A stretch of DNA of 5,682 nucleotides from Massilia sp. UBA2604 (GTDB lineage Bacteria > Pseudomonadota > Gammaproteobacteria > Burkholderiales > Burkholderiaceae_D): contig DDKG01000028.1 of assembly GCA_002339265.1 (NCBI GenBank), positions 1-5,682 of the forward strand, read 5' to 3'. The position numbers and the translations under genes are program-made. The notes beneath the pieces were generated by a model. That model was not told the DNA's origin. It did not search any database and was given only the letters and a program-made list of their open reading frames with translations. Shown here one piece after another: positions 1-5,682 of the stretch (positions within the stretch are counted from its first letter, which is position 1; every line of letters starts with the position of its first letter).

Positions 1-2
1 TG

Positions 3-1589
3 ATCGGCAAGACCGCGCATACCGACTGCTTCAACTGGGGCTACGACCCGCAGCACTTCAATGCGGTCGAGGGCAGCTACGCCAGCGACCCGCAGGATGG
101 CGCGCGCCGCATCGTCGAGTTCCGCGAGATGGTGATGAACCTGCACAAGGCCGGCCTGCGCGTCGGCACGGACGTCGTCTACAACCACACCTTCATCGCC
201 GGCCAGGAAGAAAAATCGATCCTCGACCGCGTGGTGCCGGGCTACTACCACCGCCTGGATGCGAAAGGCGGCATCGAGACCTCGACCTGCTGCTTCAACA
301 CGGCCACCGAGAACACGATGATGGCCAAGCTGATGATCGACTCGTCGGTGCTGTGGACCCGCCACTACAAGATCGATTCCTACCGCTTCGACCTGATGGG
401 CCACCAGCCGCGCGCCGCGATGGAGCGCCTGCAGAAGGAAGTCGACCAGGCCGCGGGCCGCCACGTGCAACTGATTGGCGAGGGCTGGAACTTCGGTGAG
501 GTGCAGGACGGCGCGCGCTTCGTGCAGGCCTCGCAGCTGTCCCTGAACGGCACCGGCATCGGCACCTTCAGCGACCGCGCGCGCGACGCCGTGCGCGGCG
601 GCTCGCCTGGCGACTCGGGCGAGATCGTCATCCGCCAGCAGGGCTATATCAACGGCCTGGTGTACGACCCGAACGCGCTGGGTAGAGAAGCCAAGCCTGC
701 CGATCTGCTGCGCACGGCCGACCTGATCCGCGTTGGCCTGGCCGGCTCGGTACGCAGCTATCCGATGCAGACCTTCGACGGCAAGGTGCGCCAGCTGCAG
801 GACATCGTCTACGGCGGTAATCAACCGGCCGGCTATGCCAGCCAGCCGGCGGAGGCCGTGAACTACGTCGAGAACCACGACAACCAGACCCTGTACGACA
901 TCAACGCCCTCAAGCTGCCGGTGGCCACCAGCGCCAACGAGCGCGCGCGGGTGCAGGTGCTGGGCATGGCGATCAACGCCTTCAGCCAGGGCGTGGCGTA
1001 TTACCACGCCGGCATCGACGTGCTGCGCTCGAAGTCCCTGGACCGCAACAGCTTCAATTCGGGCGACTGGTTCAACCGTCTCGACTGGACCTACCAGGAC
1101 AACTTCTTCGGCACCGGTTTGCCGCCCGCCGCCGACAATGCCAAGGACTGGCCGCTGTTCAAACCGCTGCTGGCCAATGCCGCGCTCAAGCCCGCCCCTG
1201 CCGACATCGTGTTCGCGCGCGACGCCTTCCGCGACCTGCTGCAGATCCGCTCAAGCTCCACGCTGCTGCGCCTGCGCACGACCGAGGACATCAACGCCCG
1301 CCTGCGCTTCTTCAACACCGGCCCGGAGCAGGTGCCGACCGTGCTGGCGGCCTGGATCGACGGCAAGGATTATCCCGGCGCGAACTTCGCCGGCCTGGGC
1401 TACCTGGTGAACGTGGACACGAAGGCGCACACCATCGACGCCACGCTCCTGCGCGGCAAGAAGCTGCGCCTGCATCCGGTGCATACCGCGGCCGGCGCAG
1501 CCGACGCGCGCGCGCAAGAGGCGCGCTTCGACGGCGCCCGCGGCACGTTCACGGTGCCGGCGCGTACCGCCGTGGTGTTTGTGGAGTAA
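3..1589 (+). CDS. pulA: Pullulanase-type alpha-1,6-glucosidase (GH13), 5'-truncated by window edge
   Basis: This is the C-terminal 528 residues of a pullulanase, which hydrolyses alpha-1,6 branch points of pullulan, glycogen or starch dextrins. The frame is open from base 3, so the gene begins outside the window; the ATG at 129 is internal. Visible signatures are the pullulanase motif FNWGYDP (from base 33), GH13 region I DVVYNHT (171), region II YRFDLMGH with the nucleophile Asp at 390-392, region III LIGEGWNFGE with the acid/base Glu at 480-482, and region IV ENHDNQTLYD with the transition-state Asp at 879-881. The catalytic set is therefore complete. From about base 1200 the sequence matches the C-terminal domain typical of the bacterial pullulanase subgroup (FRDLLQIRSSSTLLRLRT, LRFFNTGPEQ). 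It ends at TAA 1587-1589, inside an A8 tract. The N-terminal carbohydrate-binding domains and any secretion signal cannot be seen, so localisation is open. It converges on the GGDEF gene. The family call is secure; the precise substrate is inferred. Confidence 0.96.
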   Translation: MGKTAHTDCFNWGYDPQHFNAVEGSYASDPQDGARRIVEFREMVMNLHKAGLRVGTDVVYNHTFIAGQEEKSILDRVVPGYYHRLDAKGGIETSTCCFNTATENTMMAKLMIDSSVLWTRHYKIDSYRFDLMGHQPRAAMERLQKEVDQAAGRHVQLIGEGWNFGEVQDGARFVQASQLSLNGTGIGTFSDRARDAVRGGSPGDSGEIVIRQQGYINGLVYDPNALGREAKPADLLRTADLIRVGLAGSVRSYPMQTFDGKVRQLQDIVYGGNQPAGYASQPAEAVNYVENHDNQTLYDINALKLPVATSANERARVQVLGMAINAFSQGVAYYHAGIDVLRSKSLDRNSFNSGDWFNRLDWTYQDNFFGTGLPPAADNAKDWPLFKPLLANAALKPAPADIVFARDAFRDLLQIRSSSTLLRLRTTEDINARLRFFNTGPEQVPTVLAAWIDGKDYPGANFAGLGYLVNVDTKAHTIDATLLRGKKLRLHPVHTAAGAADARAQEARFDGARGTFTVPARTAVVFVE

Positions 1590-1726
1590 AAAAAATCGGG
1601 GTCAGGTCTGACATTCGGACACGGCCTCGACAATCACCAGGAGTCAACTGGGTTGGCCTGGGCTTTCGAGAACTGTAACGAGCTTCTTAAAGGCTGAGTT
1701 CGTGTCCGAATGTCATATCTGACCCC
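1588..1726 (-). terminator. Possible intrinsic terminator of the GGDEF gene, formed by the inverted repeat
   Basis: Read on the minus strand, downstream of the GGDEF stop codon (1741-1743), the transcript would form the 26-bp stem and then run through CCCCGA directly into eight U residues (complement of A8 at 1588-1595). A GC-rich stem base followed by a U tract is the form of a rho-independent terminator, although the 77-base loop is far longer than usual. On the plus strand the same structure is followed only by GGTTTTAT, so it would be a weaker terminator for pulA. The U tract overlaps the pulA stop codon. Termination activity is inferred. Confidence 0.4.
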
Positions 1727-1732
1727 GGTTTT
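1592..1732. repeat. Long inverted repeat, REP/MITE-like element (GGGGTCAG family)
   Basis: Two 26-base arms in inverted orientation, 1598-1623 and 1701-1726, match at 24 of 26 positions; the mismatches are at 1606/1718 and 1608/1716. Each arm starts at its outer end with GGGGTCAG and runs inward to GACATTCGGACACG. With one further mismatch the pairing extends outward through an AAAA/TTTT flank to 1592 and 1732. The left arm also contains its own small palindrome, GTCAG-GT-CTGAC (1601-1612). The 77-base spacer 1624-1700 has no ORF of note and only weak local stems. The architecture resembles REP-type palindromes mobilised by RAYT (Y1 tyrosine) transposases, or a non-autonomous remnant of such an element; no transposase lies in this window. 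The family assignment is inference from the GGGGTCAG ends. The repeat itself is directly visible. Confidence 0.8.
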
Positions 1733-1740
1733 ATGGGCGA

Positions 1741-3537
<1,797 letters not shown>

Positions 3538-3651
3538 CGCGGCGAGCCGGGTGTAGCGGTCGAAGCGCGACTCGGCGGGCGTGTCGAGGACTTCAAGCTC
3601 GGCCAGCGCGGCGAGGCGGGCCTGTTCGGTGTGTGCGTAGGTGACGATGAT
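3538..3651 (-). other. In-frame N-terminal coding extension of the GGDEF gene with no ATG/GTG/TTG start
   Basis: The GGDEF frame stays open upstream of ATG 3537 as far as a TGA at 3673-3675. It encodes EQARLAALAELEVLDTP followed by ESRFDRYTRLAA, the well-known N-terminal helix and lead-in of this GAF class (typically LxAL..LxVLDTPPExxFDRxTRLAA). Every codon from 3672 down to 3538 was read: there is no ATG, GTG or TTG, only a CTG at 3606 with no ribosome binding site, and ATC codons at 3651 and 3648. A purine-rich GGAAGAG (3662-3656) sits 7 bases before ATC 3648, a plausible Shine-Dalgarno for a rare ATC start that would give 635 residues. A base error or lost start codon is the alternative. 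Confidence 0.65.
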
Positions 3652-3858
3652 GGTGCTCTTCCAAATACCGGTTCAGGGGCGGCGGGTCGAGGCCGGGAGA
3701 TGCGGGACGCCGGGAACGGGGGCGGCCACGGCGGAATCTTACATTGGGTTCCTAGCGGAAACTACTGTTTCCGCCGAGAGCGTTGCGTGGCGCAGACGCT
3801 TTTACTCATTGACCGAAGGATCGTCCATACAAATATGTCGAAAGATTTCCATACGGCA
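3652..3858. other. Intergenic region between glpQ and the GGDEF gene, partly AT-rich
   Basis: This region of about 200 bp separates two co-directional minus-strand genes and must hold the end of the glpQ transcript and probably the GGDEF promoter. I see no convincing sigma70 promoter on the minus strand and no stem plus U-tract terminator after glpQ. The part near 3790-3858 is clearly more AT-rich than the rest of the window and carries a direct repeat TCCATAC at 3824-3830 and 3848-3854, 24 bases apart. The part near the GGDEF gene holds a hairpin described separately. No small ORF here is supported. Confidence 0.5.
3755..3774 (-). promoter_or_regulatory. Perfect 8-bp hairpin in the probable GGDEF leader
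   Basis: GCGGAAAC (3755-3762) and GTTTCCGC (3767-3774) are exact inverted complements around the four-base loop TACT. No U tract follows on either strand, so it does not look like a terminator. The outer arm has a competing partner: GGCGGAA at 3730-3736 can pair with TTCCGCC at 3769-3775, so two mutually exclusive stems are possible in a minus-strand leader. It could equally be an operator for a dimeric regulator or chance; the role is unknown. Confidence 0.4.
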
Positions 3859-5013
3859 TTATTTAGCCGCAGTTCGGATACTTTTAATGGCTTTTTGTGC
3901 ATCGACGGCGGCGCGTCCCGTCGCCGGATCGTCGGCAAATACCGCGTCCACGCCAGCCTCCAGGTAGGCCCGGATCTCGCCCGCCGCATCGCCGCGTTGG
4001 CTGGGCGAAGCGATGGGTGCGGAGCGCATGCCGGCTGGCAGGAAGGGATTCTCGGGCCGCATGGTCCACACGTGGACCGCCAGCCCGGCGCCGCGCGCAT
4101 CCTGGACGAAGCTTGTCGCCGCACCAAGTTCGCCGGCGGCGTCGCGCGGAATCACGATGGTTTTGTAGGGCGCCACCACGTCGGCATAGCGCGCGATGTC
4201 GCGCAGTCCTTGTGGCGTGATCATGTCGGCATAGGTCAGGCCACTGCCGGCTTCGATCGCATCGTGAGGCGCCCCGCCAGGGGCCACCAGCTGCACCAGC
4301 CGATAGCCGGCCATCGCGCGCAGCTCCTTCAGGTTGCCGACCTCGAACGACTGGATGAACACGGCCGCATCGCGGCCGCGGTAGCCGTTGGCCGCCAGCA
4401 CATCCACCAGCCGCCGCTCGAGCGGCAGGCCGATCGACTTGAAGTAGCTCGGATGTTTCAGCTCCGGCACCAGGCCGACGGTCTTGTTGCGCGCGCGGCT
4501 CTCGCTGTCGACCAGGTCGATGATTTCCTGCAGTGTCGGGATCGCGTACCGGCCGTCGTACAGCGTGTTGGCCGGCCGGTTGGCCGGGATGCGCTCGCGT
4601 GCGCGCAGCTGTCTGAGTTCGGCCAGCGTGAAGTCTTCGGTGAACCAGCCGGTGACCACGACGCCGTCGATGGTCTTGCTGGTCTTGCGCTGCGCGAACT
4701 GCGCCAGATCCGCGACATTGGTGGTGCCCGAGATCTCGTTCTCATGGCGCGCCACCAGCACGCCGTCGCGGGTGGCGACCAGGTCGGGCTCGATGCTGTC
4801 GGCGCCGTCCTCGATCGCCTTGCGATAGGCGGACAGCGTGTGCTCGGGACGCAGGGCCGAGGCGCCGCGGTGGGCGATGACGCTGGGCGAATCCGGCCAC
4901 GACGGGCCGGGATTCTTCAGGTCGTGGTGCGGACTGGCGCAGCCGCTTGCGAGGAGTACGGCGAATGCCGAACCGGCAATACGCAGGAAGAACGAACAGA
5001 CTGAATGCCGCAC
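3859..5013 (-). CDS. glpQ: GlpQ-like glycerophosphodiester phosphodiesterase, predicted lipoprotein
   Basis: Hydrolyses glycerophosphodiesters (such as glycerophosphocholine) to glycerol-3-phosphate plus an alcohol, outside the cytoplasm. The 384-residue product begins with a hydrophobic signal (SFFLRIAGSAFAVLLASGC) ending in a lipobox with Cys25. Residue +2 is Ala, not Asp, which suggests outer-membrane sorting. The GDPD core shows VIAHRGAS (catalytic His48, Arg49), RPEHTL (57-58), the metal pair in SIEPDL (Glu75, Asp77), second catalytic His90 in ARHEN, Glu184 and Lys186 in VPELKHP, IQSFE (220-224), VHVWTMRPENPFLP (313-326) and a terminal GVDAVFADDP. This pattern and the length match periplasmic GlpQ (E. 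coli 358 residues), not the shorter cytoplasmic UgpQ. The start is GTG 5013-5011, chosen because GGAGGTGATC lies just ahead and the signal peptide follows at once. A Pho box upstream suggests phosphate control. The antisense frame is open for over 1,000 codons but is a shadow. Confidence 0.95.
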   Translation of the reverse strand: MRHSVCSFFLRIAGSAFAVLLASGCASPHHDLKNPGPSWPDSPSVIAHRGASALRPEHTLSAYRKAIEDGADSIEPDLVATRDGVLVARHENEISGTTNVADLAQFAQRKTSKTIDGVVVTGWFTEDFTLAELRQLRARERIPANRPANTLYDGRYAIPTLQEIIDLVDSESRARNKTVGLVPELKHPSYFKSIGLPLERRLVDVLAANGYRGRDAAVFIQSFEVGNLKELRAMAGYRLVQLVAPGGAPHDAIEAGSGLTYADMITPQGLRDIARYADVVAPYKTIVIPRDAAGELGAATSFVQDARGAGLAVHVWTMRPENPFLPAGMRSAPIASPSQRGDAAGEIRAYLEAGVDAVFADDPATGRAAVDAQKAIKSIRTAAK

Positions 5014-5024
5014 GGATCACCTCC
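5014..5024 (-). promoter_or_regulatory. Very strong ribosome binding site of glpQ
   Basis: On the minus strand, GGAGGTGATCC ends directly at the GTG start (5013). GGAGGTGATC is an extended complement of the 16S rRNA 3' end, with the GGAGG core (5024-5020) six bases before the start codon. This fixes the GTG start and would offset the weaker initiation codon. Confidence 0.85.
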
Positions 5025-5044
5025 GATGTTCAAGCTTGGCCTTC

Positions 5045-5078
5045 ATTGTCGGGGCGCGACGTGACACCGGCATGACAT
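5045..5078 (-). promoter_or_regulatory. Pho box plus -10 element: predicted PhoB-dependent promoter of glpQ
   Basis: On the minus strand, ATGTCAT (5078-5072), spacer GCCG (5071-5068) and GTGTCAC (5067-5061) form two heptamers repeating every 11 bases, the layout of a PhoB binding site (consensus CTGTCAT-N4-CTGTCAT). Ten bases further on, GACAAT (5050-5045) matches four of six positions of the -10 consensus, including the final AAT. PhoB sites replace the -35 element at about this distance. The expected transcript start near 5038 leaves a leader of about 25 bases containing the ribosome binding site. The site lies between the VOC stop codon and the glpQ start. glpQ-type genes are known Pho regulon members in several bacteria. 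The sites are visible; regulation is inferred. Confidence 0.7.
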
Positions 5079-5085
5079 GGGGCGT

Positions 5086-5466
5086 TCAGGCAGCAGGCCC
5101 CTTGAAAACGGCCTCGACCCGGTGGCCATCGGGATCCACCAGGAAGGCAGCGTAGTAGCTCGAGCCATAATCCGCGCGCAGCCCAGGTGCGCCGTTATCG
5201 ACGCCGCCGGCGCGCAAGCCGGCGGCGTGGAAGGCGTCGACCATCGCACGCGAGGTTGCGGCAAAGGCGAGGTGAAAGCCGGGGCCGGGCGCCGCCGCAT
5301 CGTCGCGCTGCTTCAGGCACAGGATATCCTCGTCGTCTTCCAGGCCGTAGCCGACCGCCTCGTCATCCTCGAACACGCGCCGGAAGCCCAGCGCCCCAAG
5401 GATGCCGTCATAGAAGCGCGCGCTGGCGTGCAGCTCGCGCACGCCCAGCGACAGGTGATGAATCAT
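5086..5466 (-). CDS. VOC-family (glyoxalase/dioxygenase fold) protein
   Basis: A 126-residue single-domain member of the vicinal oxygen chelate superfamily, whose members use a divalent metal for isomerase, lyase, dioxygenase or antibiotic-inactivating reactions. Seen are the opening IHHLSLGVRELHASARFYDGILGALGFRRVF with candidate ligands His3/His4, the second-strand FHLAFAA with His65, and the closing YYAAFLVDPDGHRVEAVF with the likely metal ligand Glu118. The two beta-alpha-beta-beta-beta modules fit the usual length for a half-barrel that dimerises. The start ATG 5466-5464 is supported by AAGGA about six bases upstream. The gene begins 10 bp after the stop codon of the RpiR-type regulator, so the two are probably cotranscribed. 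The ligand pattern resembles uncharacterised lactoylglutathione-lyase-like proteins, and the substrate cannot be assigned. No signal peptide, so cytoplasmic. Confidence 0.9.
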   Translation of the reverse strand: MIHHLSLGVRELHASARFYDGILGALGFRRVFEDDEAVGYGLEDDEDILCLKQRDDAAAPGPGFHLAFAATSRAMVDAFHAAGLRAGGVDNGAPGLRADYGSSYYAAFLVDPDGHRVEAVFKGPAA

Positions 5467-5470
5467 GAGA

Positions 5471-5476
5471 GTCCTT
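5471..5476 (-). promoter_or_regulatory. Ribosome binding site of the VOC gene, abutting the upstream stop codon
   Basis: AAGGAC on the minus strand follows the TAG of the regulator gene (5479-5477) at once and precedes ATG 5466. Ribosomes finishing the regulator would release on this site, so translation of the two genes may be coupled. Confidence 0.65.
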
Positions 5477-5682
5477 CTAGATGTCGAGGTGCGAGATCAG
5501 CAGCCGGCGCTGTTCGATGTCGTTCTGGCTGCCCTGGCCGCCCTCCCCTTGCGCCCCGAGCGAGATCCCGACCGACATGATGTCGATCAGCAGCAGCTGC
5601 AGGATGCGCGAGATCATCGACAGGAAGGTGGTGCTGTCCTCGCTGTGGTCGACCGCCAGGCACACGCTGGCCTTCTTCGCCA
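5477..5682 (-). CDS. RpiR/MurR-family transcriptional regulator, C-terminal SIS-domain fragment (5' end outside window)
   Basis: Only the last 67 or so residues are visible; the frame is open to the window edge, so the GTG at 5665 is internal. The segment AKKASVCLAVDHSEDSTTF followed by LSMISRILQLLLIDIMSVGISL matches the end of the sugar-isomerase (SIS) domain of RpiR-type regulators (HexR and MurR have D/H-x-E-D...SRI-x-Q-L-x-x-I-D-x-L-x-x-G at this place). The tail ends with NDIEQRRLLISHLDI, like the terminal helix of the family. These proteins carry an N-terminal helix-turn-helix (not in the window) and sense phosphorylated sugars through the SIS domain. Which sugar it senses, and whether it controls the VOC gene it precedes by 10 bp, cannot be told here. 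A SIS-domain isomerase is the alternative, but the C-terminal pattern favours a regulator. Confidence 0.8.
   Translation of the reverse strand, partial: AKKASVCLAVDHSEDSTTFLSMISRILQLLLIDIMSVGISLGAQGEGGQGSQNDIEQRRLLISHLDI

Noticed and set aside
129..131. ATG at 129 as the start of the pullulanase
   Set aside because: The frame is open upstream to base 3 and encodes the conserved FNWGYDP motif and following region, so this ATG is internal to a truncated gene.
3809..3837. TTGACC on the plus strand as a possible -35 element
   Set aside because: The hexamer 17 bases downstream (AATATG) matches only three of six -10 positions, and the promoter would point into the antisense of glpQ with no gene to serve.
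3652..3858. A c-di-GMP riboswitch ahead of the GGDEF gene
   Set aside because: I looked for the conserved GEMM core and its tetraloop-receptor arrangement and found neither; only the simple hairpin at 3755-3774 is present.
3780..3858. An intrinsic terminator directly after glpQ
   Set aside because: The short stems seen here on the minus strand are only about four pairs long, and none is followed by a U tract.

Overview
The window is high-GC bacterial DNA, and its gene types and repeat style fit a betaproteobacterium. My best guess is Oxalobacteraceae, of the Massilia/Telluria kind, judged from protein flavour and from a GGGGTCAG-type inverted repeat. That placement is inference. The window holds five protein-coding genes, two of them cut by the window edges, and no RNA genes, CRISPR arrays or transposase genes.

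Layout: (1) 3-1589, plus strand: the C-terminal part of a GH13 pullulanase (alpha-1,6-glucan debranching enzyme), with catalytic regions I-IV and the C-terminal domain intact. (2) 1590-1740: a short convergent intergenic region almost filled by a long inverted repeat with 26-bp arms, which looks like a REP/MITE-type element and may also terminate transcription. (3) 1741-3537 or further upstream, minus strand: a GAF-PAS-PAS-GGDEF protein, a predicted soluble diguanylate cyclase. Its conserved N-terminus continues upstream of every canonical start codon. (4) About 3650-3858: a leader/intergenic region with a perfect 8-bp hairpin and a competing pairing. (5) 3859-5013, minus strand: a GlpQ-like glycerophosphodiester phosphodiesterase with a lipoprotein signal, a GTG start and an excellent ribosome binding site. 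(6) 5014-5085: an intergenic region with a well-formed Pho box placed correctly ahead of a -10 hexamer. (7) 5086-5466, minus strand: a small VOC-fold (glyoxalase-like) protein. (8) 5477-5682, minus strand: the C-terminal end of an RpiR-family SIS-domain regulator, 10 bp upstream of the VOC gene and probably cotranscribed with it.

Functionally the genes are a loose neighbourhood, not one pathway: glucan breakdown, c-di-GMP signalling, phosphodiester scavenging and a sugar-phosphate-type regulator. The best-supported regulatory reading is that glpQ is driven by PhoB under phosphate limitation, from its own promoter inside an otherwise co-directional run of genes. I see no convincing novel multi-gene system. 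The items worth a second look are the Pho box, the missing canonical start of the GGDEF gene, and the paired repeat between pulA and the GGDEF gene.
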